Positions 23,765 through 35,641 of a stretch of DNA of 64,000 nucleotides are shown piece by piece. Location of the stretch: contig CAJQUW010007937.1 of the NCBI GenBank assembly GCA_907163375.1, positions 372,001 through 436,000 on the forward strand, given 5' to 3'. Both the position numbers and the translations under genes were made by a program. Numbering within the stretch: position 1 is the stretch's first letter; each line of letters starts with the position of its first letter. A model generated the notes under the pieces. That model ran no database searches. It saw nothing but the letters and a program-made list of their open reading frames with translations, and was not told the DNA's origin. The DNA is from Prostheceraeus crozeri (taxonomy: Eukaryota; Platyhelminthes; Polycladida; Euryleptidae).

Positions 23765-25675
23765 TCATCCACAATGAAATTGTTCGAAGCAAGGAGAGAA
23801 ACATAAACCTTGATCTCCCGGGCACTTGATGCAAACGTAGGAAGAGCGCTTACTTTTTCCATTGCTGTAACACACACGACAACGTTTCGTAGGACATTGA
23901 TTGTTTCCTCTTGGCTCAATCTTAGAAGGAAAACGCTGGCCAGTTCGCTTACCAAGATGAAAGGTCGAGTTGACACTTTCTGCTCCAGTAAGAAATTTTG
24001 AAGCACATATCAAATATTGTTCTAACGACAGTTTTCCACCGTAATTTCGGTAGATAATGAATGCATTCAGGCACAGTCGTTGAATAAGGTGAACTCCAAC
24101 TTTGAGAAACCACCTGTAACTTTTCCTAGTGGCATCATATGAGTGTAGATTTTGATCAGCCCTGTCAACACCTCCCATACTCATATTATAGTCCACCATA
24201 CTGGCACTCTTTCTTACAGATATCCTCTCACCTCCTCGCACAATTCTTTCCGTCGAGTGAAGGGTTGCCTTGTGAAAAGTGTCGATCATGTACACTGTTT
24301 TTACTCCACTAGACTTTTTGTCACAGAATTTTGAAACGATCAAGTTTCCATTCGTGGCAAACTTCGTTTCTTTATCCGCTGTGATGCCATTTGCAAGATC
24401 TTGAGGAACACCGCGGTTTGGACGAATTGTTCCCGTGAAGTGAGTTCGGCGAAAAAGCAGATAAGAAGCTAGCCGCACGCTTGCAAACCAATTATCAGCG
24501 AAAATGCGATACCCAAGGTCAAGGTATTCTTCCGACAAATGCACCACTATCCGTTCGGAGAGGCTGAGAGCTGTTGCGTATTGAGCAAAACGATCATGCT
24601 CAGTTTTCATGGAATGGAAGTCAAAGTTGAGCATGTAACCAGTGTCACTTTCACAGAGCATGTATATCTTTATGCCAAATCGACTTCTCTTCGCTGGGAT
24701 GTATTGTTTGAATACCAATCGACCTTTGAAGAGTAACAAAGATTCATCAACAGTTAAATTCGACTTTGGTCGGTACACAGAGCTGATGATACTACGCATT
24801 CGCCATGCAAACGGTCGAATTTTTCGGAGGAGATCATGCTGATCACCTAGATCGCGATAATCGGAAAAACCAATGAAATGGTGCAGCAGAAGGAATCGAT
24901 CGCGATTAATGGAAAAGTCACTTTGGAAGAATGGAGTGGAAATGAAGGGGTCAGTGCTCCAGTATTCACTAAGTGAAGGCTTCTTGATGACACCCATCAG
25001 TAAAATCATACCAATAAATCTCTTCATTTTGGTGACATCTGTCTCTTTCCACTTTCTGAATCGAGAATGCGGTTTCAAATGCTCCTCTTCTTCTCTCAAA
25101 TATTGATCTGCACGAATGTTTGTAAATTCAACTAAATCATTGAACAACTGTTCAGTTAAGAACAATTTCAACGATTTCTGAATCAGGTCTCCGTCGTCAT
25201 TGACAGACAGCATCTCCTCCTCACCATCAGATGCAAGTCCAGGAACACCAAGGAAAGTAAATTTCGGCAAGGTCAAGTCAGAGTCAGTATCGATGAGTTC
25301 CCAGTCAAGAGGAGCGGCTAGAGTCAATGGCAAATCATTCATAGGTAGTGGAGAGCCTGAGCTGAAGGGCACATGATTCGGAAACAGCGGAGAAGTCTGA
25401 GTCAAGGATGCAGGATTCGGCAACGGAGAAACTTCAGGCGAAGGTACAGGATTCGGCAACAGCAGAGAGGCCTGAGTCAAGGGCGCAGGTTTCGGAGAAA
25501 GAAAGGAGACTCGAGGCAAAGGACAATGTGGTGTCAGTTCAGGCTGTTGTTCGTCGGTGTCAGTGTCACCTTCGTAATCAAAAATAGTTTGATCGTTGAT
25601 GTTGTCGATGTCACTTTCATCATCACTCAGGACCATCATATCGGCAACTTGTTCTTTGGTATATCTTCTCGCCAT
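23765..25675 (-). CDS. piggyBac transposase, full-length and uninterrupted
   Basis: A 636-residue DDE transposase of the piggyBac/PGBD4-like group. The acidic N-terminus (DDESDIDNINDQ, then a Pro/Ser-rich repeat region at about 60-115) precedes the DDE_Tnp_1_7 core. The core shows NLTVDESLLLFKGRL (D310), RIFADNWFASV (D394) and GGVDRADQN (D504, D507). These match the catalytic DDD triad plus the extra Asp of piggyBac. The last 43 residues form the Cys-rich zinc-binding end (CPTKRCRVC, CIKCPGDQGLCFSPC). The enzyme moves elements seamlessly at TTAA sites. The start at 25675 follows no in-frame alternative. The reading frame is intact, but I could not identify the element's TTAA-flanked ends, so mobility is unproven. 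It could also be a host-retained copy. Confidence 0.93.
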   Translation of the reverse strand: MARRYTKEQVADMMVLSDDESDIDNINDQTIFDYEGDTDTDEQQPELTPHCPLPRVSFLSPKPAPLTQASLLLPNPVPSPEVSPLPNPASLTQTSPLFPNHVPFSSGSPLPMNDLPLTLAAPLDWELIDTDSDLTLPKFTFLGVPGLASDGEEEMLSVNDDGDLIQKSLKLFLTEQLFNDLVEFTNIRADQYLREEEEHLKPHSRFRKWKETDVTKMKRFIGMILLMGVIKKPSLSEYWSTDPFISTPFFQSDFSINRDRFLLLHHFIGFSDYRDLGDQHDLLRKIRPFAWRMRSIISSVYRPKSNLTVDESLLLFKGRLVFKQYIPAKRSRFGIKIYMLCESDTGYMLNFDFHSMKTEHDRFAQYATALSLSERIVVHLSEEYLDLGYRIFADNWFASVRLASYLLFRRTHFTGTIRPNRGVPQDLANGITADKETKFATNGNLIVSKFCDKKSSGVKTVYMIDTFHKATLHSTERIVRGGERISVRKSASMVDYNMSMGGVDRADQNLHSYDATRKSYRWFLKVGVHLIQRLCLNAFIIYRNYGGKLSLEQYLICASKFLTGAESVNSTFHLGKRTGQRFPSKIEPRGNNQCPTKRCRVCYSNGKSKRSSYVCIKCPGDQGLCFSPCFEQFHCG

Positions 25676-28600
25676 GTATGGAAACTATAGTTCAGATCAC
25701 CTTTCTACAGGAGATTCAACTCTTGAATGAATCTGCATGCGATCTCACGCCTACAAACTCAACCACTACGTTTATTTCATAAAATTAGTTGATGGGCAAT
25801 AGTGAAAGATGGTTGTCATGTCATAGCTACTACCCCCTATGTTGTTAGGCCGATCCTTGCATTTAGATAGATTACACATTTCTATTCTGAATTCAGAGAA
25901 ATTTGAAAACAGGTAAAAAGTAATTTGCCGCAATGTCGGCTCAAAGAAAATCACACTGTGGTGACATAATGATTACCAAAGCTTGACAGCCGTGAGCTCG
26001 CTTAAATTATTTTTGTTTATAAATCCTCTCCTTGATTCCCCAGTAACGCTCTGTAGCTAGCTGTGACTGCTATCGCTGTTCCAGATGTTTCATGTTTTAC
26101 AAGTTGATTTAGTGTGTTTCGTTTTGCTAACGGTGTCTGATTGACTATTTGTTGATCTCTAAATGACGATTAGCACGCCTGATAAGAAAAAGAATGCTAC
26201 CTTGAACATGAAGATAGACCGCTGACGGTATTTTGATGTTATTTTCATTATATCGATGAACAATTAATTTCAATCGCAGTACAGTGAGATGACACTAATT
26301 ATAATGCCACCGTAAAATGATACTGCAGCAAATAATACTAAATGCAGTAGTATATCTGTAATTAGTAGAAGATATTTAACCTTTATTGCTGTCAGCCTCC
26401 AAAGCTACATACTTGCATATCCAGGTGCATGTACATATCAATATATAAATACACAGTTGCGTGCGGTGCTACTTATCGATAGGCATGCGATGTGCAGAAA
26501 CAGAATTTGATATTTTCTAAATGTCCATGCGTTCAAAGTTAGACATTGTCCTTGCACGCTATGGCATGTATCATATTCGATATTGAAAATGGCGCTAACA
26601 CGTAACGCGAATATTCACGAAATTATCTAAAATTGAAATCCATCCTCATTGACTTTTTAACGAAGTCATCAAATGACATTGATAGAAAAAGCCTTCCTAC
26701 ATCATTCGAAGGTTACAAGTGAAGTTTTCTCAATGGACATTTAGACTTGGGTTTCAAAACCACTATGGAAAAATCGTCGTATCGACGAATGTACGCCTTT
26801 TCGTCTTTCAGCGTTTCGGTCTGCATTTGAACTTCATTTTGGGCATCGGTCGCCCAGCTTCAACAACATTTTTTCGGCAAATATTGTGCCAGATCGGTAA
26901 ACCAATTGATAGCATAAAATGTCCAAGACAGTTCTACATCGTACATCAGACAACGCTTTGTTCTTTTCTGGTGATGGATGACCAATATATAACACATCGG
27001 ACTGGCTCATGCAATGCATACACATGCACACAAGTCAGTCTGATGAGATCTGGGCTATCTGTATCATTTTCCCTAAAGTGAGCGATGCGACAATTTCGCC
27101 GAATGTAGCCACTATATAATTTCACAGGCTTTTGTATAGGAGCTGTGCGAGAAGACAGCGTGCACAGACTGCGAGTTGGTCAATGCAAAAAGATAGCACC
27201 AGTGAATGCGGCGATGCCTCACCGTTGTTAAAGCTCTTTAGATGTCATCTCCCTCAATGAAATGACTTTCTATTGGATTTTATGCGATATTCTGAGCCAA
27301 ACTGTCCTCAATCTTGGGAGGGATAAAAATGGTTAATTTTCAGAATATAAGTGAGGTCGCATGCACCGCATCTATTGACCGCACGCCACTGTAAATACAT
27401 TAAATGCAACCAACACATTGCTCTTGTTGTCATATTATGACACACTGCAGACCTCATCCTCTATCTTTATCTCTTTTCCGATATAAAATTGGTGACTTTT
27501 GCAGTTGAGTACAATTGATAAACATTTGAAAACATGCTGTCTGTCGCACATTGTGATGGAGAAATAAGAGAGTTTCCATCAAAAGTGGACGTCCGGAAGC
27601 CTGTCGCAGAGGACGAAGTGCCACCAAATATCTTCGTCGCTGCACACAAAATATTTTCTGCCTCATTTATGAAAACCTTTGAATACCGGTATTTGTTTAT
27701 TCTGATTTGAGGTGACCAGCAAATCGGATTAGTATCCGGCTTAATCAATATTGATCAGACATCGCACCGGTTTTGAATTTCAAGAAGGACAGTCAGAGTT
27801 GCTAATCACAGTACTTTCACCACTGCTAGGTTCAGATTGCACTTCATGAATGGAATTGACATTTGTTGTACATAATTATCATATCACATTACACATGCCA
27901 CCTAAAAGTCAGTTTCGAAAATGCATGTCCGTGCTGGTCCTTTAATAACACAGAGCATCGGATTTCGATGTTCAAAATTATCAGGGGCTGAATAAATTTG
28001 AATGCAACTTGAATGTAACTATACTCGTGCCTCTTTCGTTTCATTAGATTGTTGACTTTTTGCCAATCAATCGCACAGCATGAGAGTTTTTTTTAAATAA
28101 GTGCAGTAAATAAATGATTAACTCAAAAAGCTTAATGTTTCAAAAAATCATATTTTAAAGTTTAGAGGATGTTTAATAGTTGATTGTAATTTCAAAATGT
28201 ATTGTAGTTTCCTTTAAAAATTGTTTATCAGAATAAGGTTATCCTATATAAGGCTGAAAGAATGTGACTGAAATTCAAAGAAACGAAAAATATCAGGATT
28301 TTTAACTTCTTCAGTCAATCTCTTCAACAAATACTCCATCATTGAAACACTACTAATTTAATTGAAGATGAAATAAAGACAAGTAATTGCGAACTATGTA
28401 ATCCAAAATAAATCACAATTTAATGAATGTGTTACATTTATGTTATAGCAGAACAATGACATCATTGTCACTTGGTTAGTCCTATTAACTCTCTGAAATT
28501 AGTAACCGAAATTGTCCGGGACTGTTCTCGGGAATACAGTAAGGCTATGAAACTTTCAAAATCCTACTGTCTCCATCGATTCCGCAAGCTACTTTTTGAA

Positions 28601-28965
28601 TTACGTTTGTTATTTGAAGTAGCACTGTCATAAATGAAATTCAATGTCATTATTATTTAAAATCATTTTTCATTGTGTTGTGTATGACTATGTGAATGAC
28701 TGTGTGTGACAATCTCTTCATCTGAGACAGTCCACAGTTAGTGGAGGATTCCCATTTTCTTTGTGACTGCTGTCGGTCTGTAATGTGCTATCTTGCCATC
28801 AGTGTAGCTGTCAGACATTGTGACTGTTCGTTCATTACATCGATGGATGTGAGCCAACAAAGTTGTTTTCCTCTTCTCGCATCAAAATACAACACATTGA
28901 CTAAGGCTTATTCCACTCTTGAAATTTACTCTTTTTCTCTTTATTATGAAGACAAAGTTCAGGTC
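25676..28965. other. Intergenic, nothing firmly recognised
   Basis: Contains the upstream flank of the piggyBac gene. Frames at 26719-27081 (plus) and 27454-27748 (minus) have no motif I recognise. A string TTAACCTTTATTGCTGTCAGCC at 26379 resembles a piggyBac-type end, but it points away from the transposase. Confidence 0.3.
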
Positions 28966-29010
28966 TAGGTGGCCTGCGGTCGTAGGTTCGAATCCTAACA
29001 GTCGCACATC
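28966..29010 (+). repeat. tRNA/SINE 3'-half fragment
   Basis: GGTGGCCTGCGGTCGTAGGT and GGTTCGAATCC (B box, T-arm) are followed by AACAGTCGCAC. An A box and acceptor stem are absent, so it is a fragment of a tRNA-derived repeat and not a tRNA gene. Confidence 0.35.
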
Positions 29011-29938
29011 TTTTCCATGACAGTTTGATCTATCGTTTATTTTATTTCATTCTTATTGTTAATATTGCAAATGATAATCATAATTATGTAATACACATAG
29101 GATCGGACTCTATTTTATAATATCGATATCATGAATCGTGACATTGATTTTATAGTCCTATACTTAAGATCATAATTCATCAATATGCATAATATTGATG
29201 AAAATGCTTCCACTGATTTTCAGATTCACGAATAGCTGACTTTAAAGTTATTACTTTTAATCCGCTACGCTTTCTAGTTTTCTACTTCTTATTCTTTATT
29301 TTACTACAACTAGCATCAGTCAGTCGCACGTATTTATCAAACTGGCAAATGTATATACAGTCAACAAGTTCGTCTCGTTCACAGGCTCACAGGTATGTGG
29401 TATCGCTTCTCTCTCGACCAGGTTAGCTTTCCCATTTCAGCTAGGAATAAGCGGGCCATTGCAAAGTACAGCATCGTTGAACGAGTTAATCATTTCGCAC
29501 ATGGGCAGTTTTACATGGAACAGAGAGGGCATGCCTCCAGGGAGCGTAATTTTCATGTGATGACGTCATCCGGAGAATTTTCAATGCTACTCACTCAGAC
29601 CGTGATCACGCGACCTAATCAACCTTTACGAATTTTTATGTGATTCTGTTCAAATGAGTCAAATTGCTCAAATGCTGTCTTTGGTGAATGACGCTAGGAA
29701 TCTGTGTTCAGGAAAGTGCAGAAGTTCACCTTTATGCTCTGTCTCGTCTCATCCCCGGTACTGAAGATATGCCTTTATTTCCTGACGGGGGGAGAATAAT
29801 TTCAGTAGATAGGCCTTACATTGTCTCAACCAGATTGACTGAGCATTAATTTATTACTTTTGTTATGAGCAACACTGATAGGTGTAGGACTAATTTCCTC
29901 ACGATTCTTCATAAACTTAATTGTCTAATCATCAATTA

Positions 29939-30940
29939 CAGTCCGTTTCATAAAAAGTGGATCATCCTAAAATTTGACTAAATAAAACATAAGTATGATA
30001 CAGAAAGCATTTTTCATGTTATTTCATGTCCCTAATATATTTAAATGTCCTTATATAATCTGATAAGCTATGATACAGTAACGGTTCTTAAGAAGCTAAT
30101 ATTTTGTGGCCCTACCCTTATTGTCAATGACATTACCAATTCGTCTAGGCATCGATTCGATGATATCGTTGATTTTTGACTGATCTAACTTTCTCCACTC
30201 TCTTTTTAACAGTGACGTAAGTTGTGATACGCCATCTGTAGGTAGCAGTGAACGACGAACGTTACGTTTTAGAATACTCCATGCGTTTTCTATGGGATTC
30301 AGATCAGGAGAACGAGCTGGCCAAGATAATGTCCTAAGCCCTAATTGAGACTTGCATAAGTTGACTCTACTACTCCTGTGACACGTAACATTATCATCCG
30401 TAAATAACCAAGTCGATGGATCACCAAGTTGTTCATTTGTGCTTTGTATTGTTTTCAACCGGTAAGAGATAGATTTCTAGCTGAAAGCAATCAGGAGTGC
30501 TGCCAACACCACCGCAACGAAGTCAGGAAGCTATGGAACATGAAGTCCAGTTAATCACATGTAGCAGTTACATTATTGTTGATGAATAATGGTGCTATAC
30601 TGGCTCTGATTGACCGATTTTCTTTATTTTTGTTTTGCTTGATAGCTTTTGGCTTGTAGAACAACATATTACATAACAAAGGAAACAAATGTAATTTTAT
30701 AAGAGTGAGGTATGATTTTGTGTAACATTGCTAAATGAAGATCAAATTATCTACTAATTTTTTTATCTATAACAGGAAAACAACTCAATATTCATGCTTG
30801 AAATTTCCAACAATGATATTAGTAAGCACAACTGACATATCTTCGAAATTTCAGAGAAATTCGTTCAAGTTTGGCGGAGTTAGACAAAGTTGAAGTTAAG
30901 GCGATGTTTAAGGGTGATCCATTTTTTATGAAACAATCTG
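29939..30940 (-). mobile_element. Tc1/mariner element, internally deleted, 1,002 bp
   Basis: Terminal inverted repeats of about 29 bp (CAGTCCGTTTCATAAAAAGT left; CAGATTGTTTCATAAAAAAT right, reverse complemented) are flanked by TA on both sides (29937-29938 and 30941-30942), the standard Tc1/mariner target. The element retains only the C-terminal part of its transposase and is therefore non-autonomous. Confidence 0.88.
30096..30458 (-). pseudogene. Tc1-type DD34E transposase, C-terminal third
   Basis: The frame of 120 codons contains LFTDDNVTCHRSS (second catalytic Asp) and WPARSPDLNPIENAW (catalytic Glu). There are 34 residues between the second Asp of DD and the Glu, which gives the DD34E signature of Tc1. 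The family protein is about 340 residues, so the N-terminal DNA-binding domains and first Asp are missing. The preceding frame is closed by a stop upstream of SYRLKTIQ. Confidence 0.9.
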
Positions 30941-30942
30941 TA

Positions 30943-32791
30943 TTAACTTTCCTTGTTCAGAAAGATGACAAAGGAATTCAAGTTGGAGAAAATGCTTAAT
31001 GGAATAATTAAAAGGAATTATTACTAAATGAATGCATTGGGGAATCCCTTTCAAGCATCAAATATGACTATCTCCTCCTCATTGCATTTATGGTTTACAT
31101 TTATGCGACCATTTTTAAAATTATTCGCGTGCATTCTAGATGCGAGGATGAGATTGGTGCTATAAGAATCGATGTCCTTTTCCTTTTGAATGATCACCAC
31201 TTTTTTCCAGCTTTAGTTACGACGTTGACTCCAAAAACTTCCGGTCGAAAACTTCCCCCTACTATCGAGCTCAAATCTAGCACTGTCAAGAGGTCTCAAC
31301 GTTTGTATTCCAGAACTCAAAACTCAATTGATATTCAGATTTTTTTCAAATTAGGATTTTTATCCCAGATAGAATTTTCGACGTATCAAGCCCTTTTCGC
31401 TTATTCGCATCATTTTCTCATGAAATCGTTTCAATATCTTATTATTTGCCTCCCATTGGACGATTTCTTATTTTCAGGGGTTATAAACGTTGAACTTGTT
31501 TTTGTGGAGGAAGATCTCACGACAAGTTTTCCATAATAGTATTTCAAACTTTGTTTAGTTGTCATCTGTCAATAAACAGTACATGTATGTGAAAAAGGTC
31601 ATTGACAGTCTTTATGAGAAGGACAAAAGAATTCACTGGCAAGTTTGTTTAGAAAAATCACTGTCGAAAGCGCCAAACTAAGTCGTCCTAAAATATGAAC
31701 AATTTTATGATAAATTCGGATGTGTCTCTCATAGAAAGTATAGAAAGTATATATGAATTTGTAAATGAAAATCAAACTATACAAACAAATTCAGAATGCT
31801 TCATAATAGTACAGAAGAAAAGATATCATCATGAGAAAGGTAGGAGCTGACTTCGAATAAAGGTAACTTTTTTTGGAAATATTCACCCTTTCGTGAAATA
31901 GGTTTTGATTTTACATCACAGAATCAGGTAGTCGCTTGAATAGCAATGGCGACTGTAATAATAAATATGCTAATAATTATAGTTTAAATAAGTTTGCTTG
32001 TGGTGCAAGCCGCCACTGATAGCAGTTTCTTGTCAACAAAGGATTAACAACAGAACATTTCAAAAATACTACGAGAACCTGAATAAGGGCGGTTTTAGAC
32101 GTATAGTTTTGTATGCACTTGTTCGCCCATATGTAGATGCATGACATCACCTCACTGAAACTGCACACACTTAATTTAATTTAAACCGATAACGGTGTAT
32201 CGGACAAAGAATGTATAAATAAAATGTGTTATTGCAAATCGATGATAAAATAAAATTTCTTATCATCTATCAAGTCATTTCTTTGCGTTCTAGCGCCTGT
32301 GTTTTTCGATTTAAAATTTCTGATATTCTACTTCTTATTATCTTTTTATTGACGAGAGACGTAATTCAATACGATGTCACTCAAATGGATACAAAATGTC
32401 CGCAGCAAGAAATGTCTCACTGCAATAAATTATCTCTGAATAGTGAATACCGATTATTATGTTGATCAAAAAGTCTCGAAGCCAATGGAAAAATGATCGC
32501 TTCTTTATGACCACGCATACCTGAATTTCATACCAATGAACAAGGGAACCGTCAATTTGATAAAGTGCGAGCAATTTGGAGCTATATAGCAACTTCTTCA
32601 GAAAGCGGTTTCAAAGCTTTGACACCTTATCAGTAGAATGAGATAATGAGAATGTCAGATATTAGAAAAAACATCAGCGCTCGCCGTGGGGCGCATAAAG
32701 GAGTTGAGAAAGCAATGAAGAGAAACAAGTTGAACATGTGTCATTTGCATTCGAACATGGGTTTTAGGTGACAAGATGAGTGATCTTATCA
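30943..32791. other. Non-coding stretch, nothing recognised
   Basis: A 148-codon frame at 31090-31536 has no recognisable domain, poor composition for coding and no splice support. No structured repeat was seen before the satellite. Confidence 0.35.
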
Positions 32792-34314
32792 ATGGTAAGT
32801 TAACTTACCATCCCGCACTGAGGAGAATGTTGATCATGGTAAGTTAACTTACCATCCGCACCTGAGGAGAATGTTGATCATGGTAAGTTAACTTACCATC
32901 CCGCACTGAGGAGAATGTTGATCATGGTAAGTTAACTTACCATCCCGCACTGAGGAGAATGTTGATCATGGTAAGTTAACTTACCATCCGCACTGAGGAG
33001 AATGTTGATCATGGTAAGTTAACTTACCATCCGCACCTGAGGAGAATGTTGATCATGGTAAGTTAACTTACCATCCCGCACTGAGGAGAATGTTGATCAT
33101 GGTAAGTTAACTTACCATCCCGCACTGAGGAGAATGTTGATCATGGTAAGTTAACTTACCATCCGCACTGAGGAGAATGTTGATCATGGTAAGTTAACTT
33201 ACCATCCGCACTGAGGAGAATGTTGATCATGGTAAGTTAACTTACCATCCCGCACTGAGGAGAATGTTGATCATGGTAAGTTAACTTACCATCCCGCACT
33301 GAGGAGAATGTTGATCATGGTAAGTTAACTTACCATCCCGCACTGAGGAGAATGTTGATCATGGTAAGTTAACTTACCATCCCGCACTGAGGAGAATGTT
33401 GATCATGGTAAGTTAACTTACCATCCGCACTGAGGAGAATGTTGATCATGGTAAGTTAACTTACCATCCGCACCTGAGGAGAATGTTGATCATGGTAAGT
33501 TAACTTACCATCCGCACTGAGGAGAATGTTGATCATGGTAAGTTAACTTACCATCCCGCACTGAGGAGAATGTTGATCATGGTAAGTTAACTTACCATCC
33601 GCACCTGAGGAGAATGTTGATCATGGTAAGTTAACTTACCATCCCGCACTGAGGAGAATGTTGATCATGGTAAGTTAACTTACCATCCCGCACCTGAGGA
33701 GAATGTTGATCATGGTAAGTTAACTTACCATCCCGCACTGAGGAGAATGTTGATCATGGTAAGTTAACTTACCATCCGCACTGAGGAGAATGTTGATCAT
33801 GGTAAGTTAACTTACCATCCGCACCTGAGGAGAATGTTGATCATGGTAAGTTAACTTACCATCCCGCACTGAGGAGAATGTTGATCATGGTAAGTTAACT
33901 TACCATCCCGCACTGAGGAGAATGTTGATCATGGTAAGTTAACTTACCATCCCGCACTGAGGAGAATGTTGATCATGGTAAGTTAACTTACCATCCCGCA
34001 CTGAGGAGAATGTTGATCATGGTAAGTTAACTTACCATCCCGCACTGAGGAGAATGTTGATCATGGTAAGTTAACTTACCATCCGCACCTGAGGAGAATG
34101 TTGATCATGGTAAGTTAACTTACCATCCGCACCTGAGGAGAATGTTGATCATGGTAAGTTAACTTACCATCCCGCACTGAGGAGAATGTTGATCATGGTA
34201 AGTTAACTTACCATCCCGCACTGAGGAGAATGTTGATCATGGTAAGTTAACTTACCATCCGCACTGAGGAGAATGTTGATCATGGTAAGTTAACTTACCA
34301 TCCGCACCTGAGGG
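32792..34314. repeat. Palindromic satellite, 35 units of 43-45 bp
   Basis: Each unit consists of a perfect 20-bp palindrome (ATGGTAAGTTAACTTACCAT) plus a spacer of 23-25 bp that reads CCCGCACTGAGG...ATGTTGATC. I count 35 palindromes. Four spacer variants occur: CCCGCACTGAG (44-bp unit, the most common), CCGCACCTGAG (44), CCGCACTGAG (43) and one CCCGCACCTGAG (45). The rest of the unit is essentially invariant, which implies recent amplification or homogenisation. The palindrome contains GGTAAGT on both strands and an internal GTTAAC. The last unit is truncated after CCTGAGG. Confidence 0.97.
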
Positions 34315-34352
34315 AATGAGACAAAAATTTGCCTCAGCAGCGAAAGGGTTAA
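34315..34352 (-). mobile_element. piggyBac-like terminal end abutting the satellite
   Basis: Reading the minus strand from 34352 gives TTAACCCTTTCGCTGCTGAG, then GCAAATTTTTGTCTCATTCC, leading straight into the last satellite unit. TTAA followed by a CCCTTT-type terminus is typical of piggyBac elements and their MITEs. The opposite end was not found, so only one edge is supported. Confidence 0.4.
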
Positions 34353-35045
34353 TTTCTTTTATCTGATGATGGTTAGTATCAACCGAAATTAATCACGCAA
34401 CTTCTTTCACCATTAAAACATTGGCTCTTCTTCAATATTGAAAATCATCAATCGAAACCTTTTAAAGCTACAGACCAATCAGGCCTAAATTCTTGCAGCT
34501 CTCAAAGTTGGTCTAATTGATTTACGTCATTCGATCTGCAGATCGAAGCAGATCTGCATTTGCTGCTGTCGTGCGACTCCGGCGGGATTTTCGGAATTGC
34601 AGTGGTAGGGCGGGAATATTTTCGAGAGTAGGTCCGAAATCCTACTAAATAATGAAAAACTTTATCATAAAAAGATAATAATTGCTACTATGAACACATG
34701 ATTTTTGAGTAGTACAAAAATAAGTTGCATTTATGCGGGAAGAAAATGGCCAACGATCTTTGATAAATGTGGGAAACAGATTCAGCTCTGTGAAATTTAT
34801 CTCATTTAAAAATCGAAATGACTTTTCACAGTGTCTAAATTAATGAAGCTTTGGATGATGCCATAATATCTATGAAGTAGCGTGTTCTGCAATGCATTAT
34901 CCATTTCGAATCGATCTGATGAGTTTTTGTCGGACGAAGCGCGAAATATACGATTTTTTTTATCACATTTTGTGACTTTTTTGCAGGTGTGCATGTTGCT
35001 CATGCTCATGCTCATGTAACCTCACGCTGTATCTTCTCTCATAAC
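34353..35045. other. Non-coding stretch, nothing recognised
   Basis: AT-rich interval between the satellite and a MITE. No ORF of known family. Confidence 0.35.
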
Positions 35046-35641
35046 CACAGAATTAAATATTTTGTTTATCTACTTTGGTTTGCTAGAAGTGTGATTAAAA
35101 CGAAATTGATTGCACATCGAGGAGCCTATTAAGTGGGCAAGAAGGAATTCCTAATACCTTACAGAGATAGGAAAAAGTCGTGCGTCGCTTCCGGATTAAT
35201 GTGAGTTCCATCAAAGTGCTTCGATTGCCAAAATTCCTTCAGATTCGAAGAATTCAGATCATTGCCCACAGGTTTTCTCCATAATGTTGGCCCTTCCGAT
35301 CATTATTAAAGAAAGTAGCAGGCGTACGAAAATTAGTTCACTTGATGTTTTCACATCCTCTCCTCGGCATTCTCACTGTATAGTGCATACATTGAATCGA
35401 AGCCACACATCGATGTGTGTTTTGGTGTGTGCGAAGTGATAGCACAGCACGCACGCCTCTCTCACTGTCTCTGGTGTCCTCTGCTGACAGCTTATTGTTT
35501 GCCGTTTCCAATAGCAAGCGATACACGAATTATCCATTCGAGAAGGAGCTAATTCTGTGATGTGTCATTTCGATATTAGGGTTACCTACAATTCTTCCTG
35601 TCTAGGAAACCGAAGCGCGCGCAGATGAATTTAATTCTGTG
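35046..35641 (-). mobile_element. MITE family B copy 1, 596 bp, perfect 8-bp duplication
   Basis: The ends are CACAGAATTAAATATTTTGT and, at the other side, ATGAATTTAATTCTGTG, giving TIRs of about 10 bp plus a shared GCAGATGAA block. The flanking octamers are identical (CTCATAAC at 35038-35045 and 35642-35649). This copy is inverted relative to those at 50.8 and 61.1 kb. It encodes nothing recognisable. The 8-bp duplication places it with hAT-like (or P/Merlin-like) non-autonomous elements. Confidence 0.9.

Noticed and set aside
26379-26400. TTAACCTTTATTGCTGTCAG as the right end of the piggyBac element
   Set aside because: The terminus points away from the transposase, and no matching left end was found.
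28966-29010. tRNA gene
   Set aside because: Only the T-arm/B-box half is present; no A box or acceptor stem.
31090-31536. 148-codon open frame
   Set aside because: No domain, no splice support and composition like the surrounding non-coding DNA.
32792-34314. CRISPR-like array (20-bp palindromic repeat with about 24-bp spacers)
   Set aside because: The spacers are almost identical in every unit, there are no cas genes, and the context is an animal genome. It is a satellite.
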